Shown here: positions 33,433-44,696 of the stretch, piece after piece
Layout: each line of letters opens with the position of its first letter
Numbering within the stretch: the first letter of the stretch is position 1
Source of the DNA: Cliona cf. orientalis
Taxonomy: Eukaryota > Porifera > Demospongiae > Clionaida > Clionaidae
NCBI GenBank assembly: GCA_963930775.1
Contig: OZ005689.1
Coordinates: forward strand, 24,240,058 to 24,304,057
Length of the DNA: 64,000 nt
Direction of reading: 5' to 3'
Program-made: the position numbers and the translations under genes
The notes under the pieces: model-generated
Told to the model about the DNA's origin: nothing
Database searches by the model: none
The model's input: the letters and a program-made list of their open reading frames with translations, nothing else

Positions 33433-34440
33433 ATGGAGGGACATCTACCTCTGGCCGCATGGCCTGTCTCAGGAGATCCTACCGCACTGAAGGACTTTCA
33501 GATGGAGTTATTGATATTATCAGGAAGTCATGGCGAACCTCCACATAGACAGCATATTCATGTGCATGGAGACAATGGGATAGCTGGTGTTTTGAACAGA
33601 GTACAGATCCACTTTCAGCTCCTGTGAGCCTGATCCTCGAATTCCTGTTCGAACAATTTAGTATGGGAAAACAGTATCGCACATTCAATACCATACGGTC
33701 AGCAATTTCAATGACACAGGATGAAATAGATGGCACACGTGTGGGCCAACATCCTCTTGTGACACGATTCCTTAAGGGTGTGTTCAACATTCGCCCGCCA
33801 GCTCCAAAGTATGCAGTCACATGGGATGTTTAGGTGGTCACATCATACCTCAGATCACTGCCAGATAATCAAAAAGTGTCTTTTCAATTATTATCCCACA
33901 AGTTAGCGATGTTAATGGCTCTTGCAAACGCTGACAGATGTTCTGATTTGGCAGCATTGGACTTGAATCATCGTACATTTCAAGGAGGCGGTGTAGGATT
34001 CATAATACCTGGTCTCACTAAGACGAGGAAGTCCGGTCCCCCTGTTGAGGCATTCTACCCAGCATTCCCAGAGGACCCTAAGATTTGCCCAGTTGAAACG
34101 TTAATATGTTATGAGAACAGATCAAAGCCCTTTCGAGGACATGCAAATGGAAAATCAGTAAACCCTCTCTTCCTGTCAGTCCGGAAACCTCACAAGCCAG
34201 TAAAACCAGCCACACTGGGTCACTGGCTAAAGAACGTAATGAAAACAGCAGGAATCGATACTAATGAATTCTCTGCCCATTCCACACGAGGAGCAGCGAC
34301 TTCAAAAGCAAAGTCGGCAGGGGTGTCAACCGGTGACATCCTCAAAGCGGCCAATTGGAGTACAACCTCCACCTTTTGCTGATTCTACCACCGGCTAGTA
34401 AACTCAGGACAGTTTGGCCGTGGGGTGCTAAAGAAAAAGT
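33433..34440 (+). pseudogene. DIRS/Ngaro-type tyrosine recombinase with in-frame stops
   Basis: The N-terminal segment (HLPLAAWPVSGDPTALKDFQ, DNGIAGVLNRVQIHF) is followed by a frameshift near 33630, then FEQFSMGKQYRTFNTIRSAI. The catalytic half has R in ALANADRCSDLAALDL, the HSTRGAATSKAKSAGVSTGD box (H-x-x-R), a W in AANWSTTSTF and a final Y in FYHRLV, i.e. the R-H-R-W-Y set of tyrosine recombinases. TAG at 33832-33834 and TGA at 34380-34382 interrupt the frame, and LVNSGQFGRGVLKKK follows the second stop. The residues match the DIRS/Ngaro recombinase pattern. No RT is found alongside. Confidence 0.8.
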
Positions 34441-34493
34441 GAACCAAAAATCTTCAAAAGGTGAGCTTCAAACGGTACCATGCATTGCAGTAA

Positions 34494-34621
34494 ACTGACT
34501 ATGTTGTCGGAGTGTATCCGTAGCCTCCGAAGTACAATTACAGATTCAAGGATTGTAGCAATCTGATGACGATGAATTATGAGGAGGTGGAGGATACATG
34601 GAGACAACATAGTCAGTTTCC
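34494..34621. repeat. Imperfect hairpin, repeated inverted at 36309-36420
   Basis: AACTGACTATGTTGTC at 34494 faces GACAACATAGTCAGTT at 34605-34620. The loop half (GGATTGTAGCAA...GGTGGAGGATACATG) recurs on the opposite strand at about 36312-36415. This could be the termini of a recombinase-type element, since DIRS-group elements carry unusual inverted or split repeats, but the link is not proved. Confidence 0.55.
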
Positions 34622-34689
34622 CACCATTTCGAATTCTCCCACCCAAATATCAAACAGGTTATCTCATGAATATACTTGAACAATGATTG

Positions 34690-35505
34690 TCTATTATAGT
34701 GTTGGAAGAGTAGTAGCATACTACAAAATTATTATTGTCTTGTGATACTAATTCTACTTATTTCTCTCACTTTCCAAAAAGGCGGGATATTGCATGTGTA
34801 GATGCCTTATATGGTATTAACCAATTATGGGCGGGGTTGTACGGGTCAATTGAACTTTGAACTCCGAAATATTTAACATGAAAATAAAGCGTCCTATAGA
34901 CAAGCTTATTGTAGCTAAGTAACAGGCCTTAGCTACCTCTAAAGGCTTTGCTGACAACTACATAAGTTGCCAGAAGCCTCACGTTCTTCTGTCCCGCCGT
35001 ACACTATCGAACTAAACGCTGTAGTAGCGTCTAAAAGCTTAGAAGCCTTCTTACTTCGATCATGGCCGCCGTCTTCAAGTCTGCCGCTCGCGTTCAAGGT
35101 TGGCTTCACAAAGCGGCTACTCGTAGGTAGTCACTATCCACTCGTCTAGCTATGGACCAAGCACCATGGCTGTAGCTCTGTTGGTTCAACGATAATAGTC
35201 TCGAACTTTCGCCTGGGTCGATCGTAATGGCGATCGAGCGGCTTGGTTAACGGTATCGGTCACACCCACTTAATTGCTACCGGCACGACCTGAAGCCATA
35301 ACTTAGTAGCGGCGGTCAGCGGCTAACCACAAACCGGACGTAGAGCGTAGTAGCCTAGCGCTATGCACGAAAAACGCGAAGAAAACGGCTTTGACGCCAT
35401 TTGGCGTCAATCGCCTATAACGTACATTACGTATATGACACCAATTAGCGTCTATCGCCCATAATCAGTTAATGTGAACTTTGAACTTGCTGATAAGGCG
35501 GGACA
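34690..35505. other. No clear gene
   Basis: Contains a weak pol-III-like pair: TAGCTCTGTTGG (about 35172) resembles an A box and GGGTCGATCG (about 35216) a poor B box. No tRNA cloverleaf could be drawn. Otherwise unassigned. Confidence 0.35.
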
Positions 35506-35510
35506 TTTTA

Positions 35511-36303
35511 CCCTTTATCATGGAAATGCCACTATAGTGGCTTTACCCCCTGTCATGGGAAGACCTTATAGTTTGAGTATTTATGATTTTAACCACTTCA
35601 TTTTAGACCTACTTTGCCAATTTTCAAGGTCAGATCATATACTACAAAATATTTTAGGCAATATTAGATTTATATTAATTTGTATAGGGAATTAAGACGA
35701 TAACGGGTACTCATTCAGTAACAATAGCTATGCTGATCAGAGTGTGCATAAATATTGTGTGATGGTTCTAAGGCATGGTATACAACACAGGTATCATCAT
35801 CCGTTTCACGTTGCAACAGTAGAAAGAGTGCCGTTGCAATCCGGAGTACTGCATACTGGCACATGTAAGGCTTCTCTAACTTATCGGGAAAGTGATTGTA
35901 CCACCATCGATCAGTAGAATGAGATACCATCCTATACAAGAACAGAAAATCTCAAACAGATACCTTATAGTACCTAAAAGTTTGTCACAGTATCATAAGT
36001 GAGCTTTATTTAGAGTCTTATGTCAAAATATCCAGTATACAACTGACTTGTTACCTTCTAAGCACTTTCTTGTTTCATGCTTCAAAGATGGTCACATTCT
36101 GATGGCTGTTGCGGTGGTTAGGAATGAGCTATGCACATGGAACTTGCACCAAACTATTCTGCTGAAATAGCACTTTCATATGGTTGTAAAAGGAATGATA
36201 TAATGCAGTGCAATCAGTGAGTAGTGGGCATGCGCACAAGAAGCCACTATAGTGGCATTTCCATGACAAGGGGGTATTGGTATTTACACTTCACGACAAA
36301 GGG
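35511..36303. mobile_element. Possible piggyBac-like MITE
   Basis: Left end CCCTTTATCATGGAAATGCC and right inverted end CCCTTTGTCGTGAAGTG. TTAA follows the right end (36304-36307), but the left flank is TTTA. A palindromic word GCCACTATAGTGGC occurs near both ends within an inverted TCATGGAAATGCCACTATAG block. CCC ends and TTAA fit piggyBac; the mismatch at the left lowers confidence. No transposase inside. Confidence 0.45.
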
Positions 36304-36589
36304 TTAAAGGTAATACCATGTAGTCAACTGACTATGTTGTCTACATGTATCCTCCACCTCATACAATTCATCCTCATCAGGTTGCTACAATCCTTGGCGA
36401 ATCTGTAATTAATACCTTTGGATCATCAAGCAAATGCTTTTTACTCTTCTTCGTCTTCCCCTTACCGCTATCCTTTTTGTCAGCAGACTGTCCCTAAGGT
36501 ATGCACGATTAGAAATTTCAATGATCGGGTTATTTCAACGTACACCACGTGCACATGCAAAGCTACCCAGTATGGTCATGCAGTGAGTG

Positions 36590-36690
36590 AGCGACATAGC
36601 CTCGTACTCAGGCCTTTGAGGGGGAGGAGAAAGGCCCTGATACACACTGTATGCGTATGCGCCAACGCTTCTGTAAATTGTCTTGAACAC
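36590..36690 (+). repeat. Short dispersed repeat, inverted copy at 46915-47020
   Basis: Both copies read GCCT(C/G)...AGGCCTTTGA.GG.GGAGGAGAAA followed by GGCCTGGTACACACTGT-like sequence and a CAACTTTTCCGTAAA-like tail. About 100 bp. The class is unknown; a SINE-like origin is possible. Confidence 0.45.
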
Positions 36691-37029
36691 CCAAGCACTA
36701 TTAGTAATGTTCGCCCAATAGCGTATAAAATCTAAATGCGACAAAAATTTCACTGAACAAAAAAGTTGTACAGAAATAATCACCAATAACAGGAAACAAT
36801 TTCTCCTGGCGAAAATCTCTACCAATACCATGATAATACATACGTGTACATGTATGCATACACATGAATCCACACAAGATGGCATTTATAGACCTTAGAC
36901 GTAGCTGGTGGCTGTTTCTTCATTGACTCTGGTGGAACACTCTTTGAAGTCTCCAGCACGTGTAGTCATGGACAAAATATACCTGGATCGCCGGTACTAA
37001 AGTTTTGCAAGAAAATGCATTGAACATTT

Positions 37030-39558
37030 GAAGGGGTCAGTGGAAAAAGGGGATAAGTCACTTTTTGTCAAAAATGAGTTTTGTGCTCCAAGAGGGAGTT
37101 CAATCTATTAGCTGTTTGCGCGCAATCATTCAAGCGCGCACGCCTCGAAATTTTTGCGCAACCAGCAATTATTTATACGTAATAATTTCAAGTCGCATTG
37201 ATTTTGACACACAAGGTGCGCGCGCTCATATTTTTGTGCATTGACGACCATTTCCAATTATCGGTAATAAAAAAAATGGAGTCAGACTGGTCTGATGATT
37301 CGAGCGATTCAAGCGTTTTCAGCTCTGCGTCTAGCGATTCAGCTATTCCTAGGCAGCAAGGGCGTAAAAGACTACGTCATGTTGAACAATGGAAGAGAAA
37401 GAAGAGGAAAATTTTGAAGGACAGTGGCAAGGCTCACGAGACATACAAGGGCGCGCAAGTAAGCAGTAAATCAATTAAGCTGTCTCTTTCTTGCCGCTGC
37501 CAGAATCACTGCGCTACACGTGTTCTGAGAGAAAGGAAACGCATTTTTGACGATTTCTATAAGTTATCAGATCACGACAGCCAAAACAAGTATCTCTATG
37601 GATTAATCGAGCGATCAGTTCCAAAGCGAAGGAGGCGCCGGAGATCTACTGCAGAAAAAGCAAGAAGGAACACTTTCTATTACTATGTTCGTCTAACTTC
37701 TGGAGATTTAGTAAAAGTATGCAAACAAGCATTTTGTGAGATACATGGAGTAGGAAAACGGCGTATCGAAAATTTATGTGAGAAGCTAGTATCTGGTGTT
37801 CTATTTTCTGGAGATAATCGTGGAAAGCACAATAATCGACCACATGCTATTAGTGATGATTTGAAAGCTCAAATTCGAGAACATATCTCATCGTTTCCAA
37901 GCCAAGAAAGCCACTACTCACGACATGATAATAGGCAACGCAAATACTTGCCAGAAAACTTGAGTATCGCAAGAATGTATCGCCTATATTTGGAGAAATA
38001 TGAACCAGAACTTGTAGGACAAAGACCACGAGCAAAGGAATGGCTTTACAGGAAGATTTTTAATGAGGAATTTAATTATGGTTTCGGATATCCCCGCAGT
38101 GACACATGTGAGCAGTGTGATTTACTAAAAATAGGTATTGATAATGCACAGGAAGATGACGAACGTGTCAAACTGCAGACAGAGCTAGCTACACATCAGG
38201 AAAAGGCATCACAAGGTTACCAGTCACTACGTGCTGATTCTCGAGATAGCACTGGCACTGATAATTCTCTTGTTCTCACCTTTGACCTTCAGCAAAACTT
38301 ACCTGTACCAACACTTACCCATGGTGCAATGTTTTATTTGAGGCAGCTATGGGTTTACAACTTCGGCATTCACAACTGTACTGATGGATCGGCTATTATG
38401 TGTATATGGAATGAGTGTATTGCTGGAAGGGGGTCCAATGAGATTATCTCATGCTTGCTAGAATATTTCGCCCAGACCCAGCCTAAAGCTAAGGAAATAG
38501 TCTGTTACTCAGATAGCTGCTTTGGGCAGAACAAAAACATACAGATGATCTGCTTCTGGAGTAAACTTGTCAACAAAGGACAGTTCACTCGCATTGACCA
38601 CAAATTTTTGGTACGAGGGCATACTTGCCTACCGAACGATCGAGATTTTGCTCACATTGAGAAGAAAAAGGATAGTGCAGTAGTTCACTTACCTGAAGAC
38701 TGGGAAACGATCATCAAGGAAGCTCGCACTGCTAGACCATTCCAGATCCAAAAAATGACCAAAGAAAAGTTCTTTGATTTTACATCTATCACTAAACAGT
38801 TTACGATGAGGAAGAAAGATGCCACTGGTGCACCTGTACTAATTAGCACTGCAAACTGGTTAAACTTCGGTAAAGGAGAAGAGGGTGGCAAGGTTGTGTC
38901 ACATCCTGGCGAATTTTGGATGAAATCATCTTTCAGTGCACATGAGCCATGGCAGAAAGTTTGTATCCTCAAAGGACGCAAGAAGGTGGCTCCTCCAAAG
39001 GCTATAAACGTACCTACCTTGTATCCTGATGGCCACCCTATCAACCCTAAGAAAGTGGCTGATCTTCAAAAGATGATTCCGTTCATTCCTCCACAGTTCA
39101 GGGACTTCTACAGCTCTTTGGTTGACCATCCAGTTACCTCCAGTGATTAAAAACACTATTGTTTACATTAATACAACTTTCAAACATATTATTGTTTACA
39201 TTGATACAACTTTCAAACATTCAATATATGTAATATTGTTTGTGTAAAAAGTTTGAAAAAAAAATATTGATCCAAGACCGAGATATGGACAATAATACAC
39301 ATTTCCTACCTACAGCTTGTATGTGACTTATCCCCTTTTCCCACTGATCCAGGTGCAGCTGATGATTAAAAACACCATTGTTTACATTGGTACAACTTTC
39401 AAATACTCACTACATATAGTGCTAATTGTAGTAAATATTTGAAAAAGATTCGTTGTTGCAAAACTGAGATATGGACAATTATATATTCCCCAACTTTAAC
39501 GCTCATTTTCTCAAAAGTACCAAAATGTGACTTATCCCGTTTTTCCACTGACCCCTTC
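37030..39558 (+). mobile_element. Complete autonomous DNA transposon (element K1)
   Basis: 32-bp terminal inverted repeats with one mismatch: GAAGGGGTCAGTGGAAAAAG at 37030 and the inverted end at 39558, both running in to GATAAGTCAC. Flanked by ATTT (37026-37029, 39559-39562). It encodes one long uninterrupted transposase. The 3' terminus is partly duplicated in tandem: a near-complete inner end (TGTGACTTATCCCCTTTTCC at about 39331) precedes the outer one. Confidence 0.9.
37276..39150 (+). CDS. Putative transposase of element K1 (uncharacterised DDE-like family)
   Basis: A 624-residue open frame from the first ATG (MESDWSDDSSDSSVFSSASS); the frame is open 26 codons further upstream but without ATG. 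Order: acidic Ser-rich start, Lys/Arg-rich stretch (RKKRKILKDSG), a Cys region (SLSCRCQNHC), and a helix-turn-helix-like segment (CEIHGVGKRRIENLCEKLVS). Next come HAISDDLKAQIREHISSFPS and a zinc-knuckle-like CEQC (YPRSDTCEQCDLLKIG). The core follows: LVLTFDLQQNLPVPTL (first D), CIWNECIAGRGSNEIISCLL, CYSDSCFGQNKNIQMICFWS (second D) and FLVRGHTCLPNDRDFAHIEK. I recall this core in uncharacterised metazoan transposon proteins (DUF7869-like). No stops, introns or frameshifts, so it may be functional. The elements at 49115 and 53474 have related cores. Confidence 0.8.
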   Translation: MESDWSDDSSDSSVFSSASSDSAIPRQQGRKRLRHVEQWKRKKRKILKDSGKAHETYKGAQVSSKSIKLSLSCRCQNHCATRVLRERKRIFDDFYKLSDHDSQNKYLYGLIERSVPKRRRRRRSTAEKARRNTFYYYVRLTSGDLVKVCKQAFCEIHGVGKRRIENLCEKLVSGVLFSGDNRGKHNNRPHAISDDLKAQIREHISSFPSQESHYSRHDNRQRKYLPENLSIARMYRLYLEKYEPELVGQRPRAKEWLYRKIFNEEFNYGFGYPRSDTCEQCDLLKIGIDNAQEDDERVKLQTELATHQEKASQGYQSLRADSRDSTGTDNSLVLTFDLQQNLPVPTLTHGAMFYLRQLWVYNFGIHNCTDGSAIMCIWNECIAGRGSNEIISCLLEYFAQTQPKAKEIVCYSDSCFGQNKNIQMICFWSKLVNKGQFTRIDHKFLVRGHTCLPNDRDFAHIEKKKDSAVVHLPEDWETIIKEARTARPFQIQKMTKEKFFDFTSITKQFTMRKKDATGAPVLISTANWLNFGKGEEGGKVVSHPGEFWMKSSFSAHEPWQKVCILKGRKKVAPPKAINVPTLYPDGHPINPKKVADLQKMIPFIPPQFRDFYSSLVDHPVTSSD

Positions 39559-39589
39559 ATTTGTTATGTATACAGAGCTACCAAGAATA

Positions 39590-40330
39590 CATGCTGAAAA
39601 ATCTGCAATAAGAATATATGTAGAGAGCCCAAATTTGATATGGTAGGCACCACTAGAATAAGAACAGGACACACCTTTGTACCAAAAAACATCATAAGCT
39701 TACTCAATCTCAGTGGCGAATTTAGCGGGGTTCCTAGGGTTCCAATGAAACCCCCCCCCTTTGGGCTGCATTTAGCACTAAGAAGTACCGATGATAGGCT
39801 AAATGGAAACCCTCTCTCTGCCAAAGAACTAATAAAATGCTATGGCTCACCCTAGCATGCTTTAGCAAAAAATTTGTTTGAAAACATATCAATTGGACTG
39901 GTAGAGTTGGTAGTCTCTCTCAAGAACGATCGAAAATGGGCGTAGTTTGCCCAAAGGTGGGCAAGGCTTCAAAATTTTCGTGTGCGCAACAATTGAATGG
40001 AATCCCCTTTAAGAGATCCTGAATCTTGCCTTGCCATGAAATTCTTAGCTATTACACTTCATGCATCATTAACAATCCTAGTGCATGCATGGAATTACGA
40101 ATGTTTTGTTGAAAATGTTGAACCAGAAGCAAATTTTTCCACCAGATGCTCCAGACAGGTCAGTGTCCTCTGTGATGACATTGCCCTGAACACACAGAAA
40201 CGACGTTTAATTGACCACGCCCTCTAGCGATCTGAAACGAGAGGATGGCAAGAATGGCGTTGCAAATGTAGAAGCTCATCACTCCTCAATGATCTACTAA
40301 ACGAGGCGAGATACTAGCACTAGCAATAGT
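39590..40330 (+). repeat. Dispersed about 1-kb repeat, copy 2 (partial, interrupted)
   Basis: 40040-40330 aligns with 29995-30280 and 43420-43690 (CATTAACAATCCTA, ATTGACCACGCCC, CGATCTGAAA). An insertion starting CAGTGGCGAATTTAGCGGGG at 39711 separates the two halves. It has a hAT-like start, but its other end was not found. Confidence 0.6.
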
Positions 40331-40433
40331 CAGGCCAAGAGCGTTCAAAGTCTTGAAAGAAGTTAGATGGGCTGGATACTTACCCGCTCGTATGTAAAAC
40401 TTATAACATGACCACGAGGGCCGTATGGAATTT

Positions 40434-41099
40434 GTGACCGGATTTGGGAAAACCCTCCGTATGTGATCCACGCGCGATTCGAGCAATGCGCGTTTTTAGT
40501 AGCTCAGGTCGAAATTTGTCAAAGTCCAGATTTTGTCATATTATACATGTCAAACAACCCTTCTTCTAACTGTTGCCGTCTTCTACGGAGGCTAGTCGAG
40601 CTATACGAAGGCGAAATAAGCCTTCATTTTGACCCACCTAGTCGGCACAGCCACCGTACACGGAGCCCGTTACTATGGGCGCTAATTAGAATTCATTACC
40701 TAGATAAGCTAGATTCATCGAACTACTGTATGTTCGCTCACCTTTTTAGCTTCTTGGGCATCTAACAACAATCGGCTATCGTCAACAACGAAATTCAACT
40801 CTTGCTTGATCCTTACGTTCATTTCGAACGGCTCTGCCCAGGTCCATTTAATTGATTTCCGGATCATGCGTAGTATGCGGAATAGCCATACGCGTGCATA
40901 GCAACGCCTTTAGACCATAATTTCTCGATTATTGGGGGTGCGGCGTGATCGCAAGCAAAGCGCTGTATCTCCACAACGAAGCGCGCGATCGGCCTAAGAC
41001 TTGAACGCGGGTTAGCTCTATGCTAGAGCTTATCAACCATGCATCAAACTCAATTTTCTGAAGAAATCCCATACGGAGGGTTTTCCCAAATCCGGTCAC
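40434..41099 (+). mobile_element. GTGACC-type MITE (copy C)
   Basis: GTGACCGGATTTGGGAAAAC at 40434 and its inverted match ending at 41099. Flanked by ATTT (40430-40433, 41100-41103). 666 bp. Its internal orientation is opposite to copies A and B, although the termini are symmetrical. Confidence 0.93.
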
Positions 41100-41371
41100 A
41101 TTTATTGCCTGATCCTGATGGTGAAGGCAATAAATTCCATGCAGCCCGAGGGGGTTTGGTATAACTGTTTCGAAGCCTGCTATGGTAATGCATCTGGAAA
41201 CGTATCACGTATTGATGTCATCCCATTACAACTACAGCTCCATGGTGACTGTACGACATAATACCAGGAGAATAGCTATTGCTAGCTGTACTGTGTAGCT
41301 AGCTGGCATCTCACTGCTACATATGTACACCATAGTGGTTTCTGCAGATTTTGCATGTGAATGTTACATAT

Positions 41372-43107
41372 GTGACCCGCTATGGAAAAACCGACCACTC
41401 GCACTAAAATATGATTTTGCAGTAGGAGGTTCGATACTCGACTCGTTATTTTTTCGAATTTTTTTTCTTTGGATATTCTGGAAGTAAAGTCCTTTGCCCA
41501 TCCATTAATAAAATTTCAGCGCGATCCGAGCTTGTTCAGTGTGTGTACCGCTCGAAAGAAAGAATGGCGTTCAGTTTTAGCTAGCTATGTGAACGGACCT
41601 ACAGTGTTATCGATCTATTATAATCTATAAGTCACGGTCGATCACCATGACGATACCCGCGCTTAGCGAGCTAGCATAGCACAGTAAGTCAGTAGTGGCC
41701 GACTCAAGGCCCTTGTCTTGCTTTCGATCCTACACAGAGCAGCCGCTCACCCTCGGCTCCACGATCGACGGCACCAGAAGTCAATCAAGAAGACAGTCCC
41801 ACCCATCCACCCCACCCCCTAATCATACAATACACTGTCATAATACTGAATTGAATTGTTTACTAAAATCAATATCAATGCCTAACTATCTATGTAGACC
41901 AGCAGAGCTCAACAGCAGCAGCCCAGTCCTGCCTGAGGGAGCCCACAGCCTTGAGCACAACAGTGCCTTGACCTGTCTGAAGACTCAGAGAATCTAAGAG
42001 GGAGGGGGGGGGGGAACAGAGAGAGTTAGAGAGAAAGAGAGAGCGGAGGTACATGTAAATACCGGATAATTCGACATGCATGTTACTTGTACGGTTATGG
42101 AGGAGGATGAAGGAACTAGTACCTGTGCAGCAAACTTCATAAACAGCTACTGAGAAGACCTTGTCAATGTATCAGTCTCAGAATCACTGTTGAGTCAACA
42201 GCCATTATCCTCGTTGACATCCACACAACCCCCAGCTCAAATGTGCCAGCTTGGATACATACCTTTCCCACCGTATACAATCTCATGCAAGACTAGTCGA
42301 CTCTCCTTCCTCATGTTTGTCGCCGGCTTTAAGCCCTTCTCTCCTTCCCCCTCCCCCCAATTTCTACAAGTACATCATACATATACATGCAGACTCATCC
42401 TCACAGTGAAAGCATCACATCCAGTCAGTTGGTAGACTCACAGCGCAGTACAGAGCCTTCATTTTCTACAACAAAGGTATAAAAGCTTTTCACAACCTGC
42501 ACAGCGCAGTACAGAGCCTTCAAAATTACATTTTCTACAACAAACGGTATACTGAGCTTATCACAACCGTAGTTCATACCAAACAGTGCACACAGCTAGC
42601 TAGTAAATTCACAGCTACGAATGGCTATCTCATGTGTCACACTCCTTCGTACTTTGCCAGAAGTACTTCATGTTGAATCACACCCAGGGGTGTTTATTAC
42701 ATGCAGCCTTAGCTATAAGAACAATCATAGACAACTTACGAAGTGTAGAGTCCATCACTTCTCTCGATATCTTCTCCCTAAGACCAGGACTGCTGTACTG
42801 GCGCTCTCTCTGTGGCCATCTTTCCCGGCAAATTTATTATGGCGCTAACCGCGTGGTGTACACGCAGCGTATACGGAAACATTGAATGTTGAGCTATGTA
42901 CGTACAAAACGCTCCGTTTCTTGAAAAATTGTGAACTGAGGCACGGGTGACCCGTGTACAATTTTTTGGCCATAACTCGGCTTAGGAAGCTTTTTAGAGC
43001 CTGGCTCTTTGACCATTGAACTCTACAGTAAATTCTGCGTCGACCTATACCCAAAACGCGATTTCCATGAAAAATCGCGAGTGGTCGGTTTTTCCATAGC
43101 GGGTCAC
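41372..43107 (+). mobile_element. GTGACC-type element, fourth family, 1.7 kb
   Basis: Ends GTGACCCGCTATGGAAAAAC and its inverted match, with the inverted repeat about 33 bp long (to CGACCACTCGC). The left flank is ATAT and the right ATAA, i.e. a 4-bp duplication with one mismatch. The interior has a 75-bp tandem duplication (CAGCGCAGTACAGAGCCTTC at about 42438 and 42502). No long frame; possibly an internally deleted or gene-less carrier. Confidence 0.8.
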
Positions 43108-43129
43108 ATAATGTATTCAGTGTCAATTT

Positions 43130-44090
43130 TGTACACAGTGAGGTCAATGATTGGACTATCTACATATCAAATCATGGAGTGTAATGAACTTTCGTCTGGG
43201 ATCTAGAGAGGAAAATGTCCAAAAATTGAGCATTTTTATGTTAGGTTAGGTTAGGTTAGGTTAGGTTGTGATTCTTGAGTTTCACTTGTAGTTAAGAAAC
43301 TTGATTTGGCCTGCTTGTAGGTACCATCGAGTTGTACTTCTGTACCAAATTTGATGCCTTAACTACAAACTTTGCATCATGAATATCATAGTTAAGCGTC
43401 AATATTGTATTCTATGCATCCTAATGCATTAATAATTCTAGTGCATATGTGGAACTGCGAATATTTTGCAGGGAGCGCCGAATCCGGAAGCAAACATTTC
43501 CGCCAGTTGCTTCAGACTGGTTGAAGTCCGCCTTGATGACGTAGTACCAAACGCATGTGCACAATAGTGATATTTTCATTGACCACGCCCACTGGTGATC
43601 TAAGAATGAGAAGGTAGTGAAAACAGTTTTAGCGTTGAACACATGGAGCCCTTCGCTTCTAAGGCGTCCAAGCGAGGTAAGATAATAAACAGCCCAAAAC
43701 CTTCTTAAAGCTCTGAAATAGTTTTGTGGGGTTGACAGTTACCGCTTTACTAGGCGGTCTGACGGTCGCTCGTATTAGCTACCTACGATAATATTGTGTA
43801 GAGAACTAGACATGCGAGAGCGATTCTCCACCTTCAGAAACTTACCTCATCTTATCTAAAGCCTTTGATCTCGTGATTTTTGATTGCTTGTATTGCTATG
43901 TATGGTGCATGTGATGTTAGTTCAACATCATTGTTCGTCATAGCTTCTGTTACGGAGCAGTCTTTCTTTCATGCTTTACACATTCACATCGAAGCTTAAA
44001 GCACTATTTCTACTAATAGTAGGTCAACATAAGTCTGTATGCAAAGTTAGAAAAAATCTACTCTCTTGCCCAGTGACACTGTAGAGTTCA
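43130..44090 (+). repeat. Dispersed about 1-kb repeat, copy 3
   Basis: Co-linear with copy 1 (29640-30700); ends at TCTCTTGCCCAGTGACACTG. A TA-duplicating MITE lies just beyond at 44095, and the next block of the repeat (CTCTTGCTCAGTAGCACTGT) appears at about 45250. Confidence 0.7.
43241..43265 (+). repeat. (TTAGG)5 array
   Basis: Five perfect TTAGG units inside the dispersed repeat. The pentamer is the arthropod telomere motif, but five interstitial units are best read as a microsatellite. Confidence 0.9.
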
Positions 44091-44094
44091 CTTA

Positions 44095-44696
44095 CCGTAT
44101 ATGTTCTAATATAGGCGCCACCCTAATTTAGGCGCCCTTTGAAACCTGCGCAATTTTTTTTGGTTCTAATTTAAGGCGCCTTTCCGGACATCAATTGTTT
44201 TTAGGCGGCGCCTATTTAATTGGAACGTATTGCCACGTGCAATATGGCAATACCGCAGTACCGTACCATACCGTACCGTCGATCGATCTATCAAGCTAGC
44301 AGTTTAGATGTCAAACTAAGCTGGTTCTTACAATTATAATATGGGCACTTACCGACTGCTTTGATATCTTTCTGAAGTTAGACAATCGTTCTGATGGCTA
44401 CGGTATCGACAACTTGAGAATGATTCAGCGATCAGAATGAAATTTCCAAAAAACTGAAACTAGAACCATATTTTTGTTGTTCTCGCCAATGTCATATTTA
44501 CTGCCACTAAATAGGACCGATTAGTGATAGCGCTTGTGCTCTGGCAAAACTTCCAGAACCGTTCTAATTGCAGCTTTTAGACGCCGCCCTAATTTAGGCG
44601 CCCTTTGACCTGGTCGTGAATTTTTCAGTTCTAATTGGAGGCACCTGCACGATCTGTAATTATTTTTTGGGGGCGCCTATATTAGAAAGTATATGG
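44095..44696. mobile_element. CCGTATA-ended MITE with TA duplication
   Basis: CCGTATATGTTCTAATATAG at the left, inverted CCATATACTTTCTAATATAG at the right. Flanked by TA (44093-44094, 44697-44698). Inner words TAGGCGCC recur in inverted sense. Confidence 0.7.

Noticed and set aside
35165-35230. tRNA gene or tRNA-derived SINE
   Set aside because: The A-box-like and B-box-like words are weak and no cloverleaf forms.
37030-37061. Treating K1 as having the same GTG tip as K2 and K3
   Set aside because: Its terminus starts GAAGGGG; only the 4-bp ATTT duplication and the protein core link it to the GTG-tipped elements.
39711-40006. Complete CAG-tipped MITE
   Set aside because: A hAT-like start is present, but no inverted end or target duplication could be located.
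43241-43265. TTAGG array as a telomere remnant
   Set aside because: Only five units, within an interspersed repeat; the telomere motif expected for most non-arthropod animals is TTAGGG.
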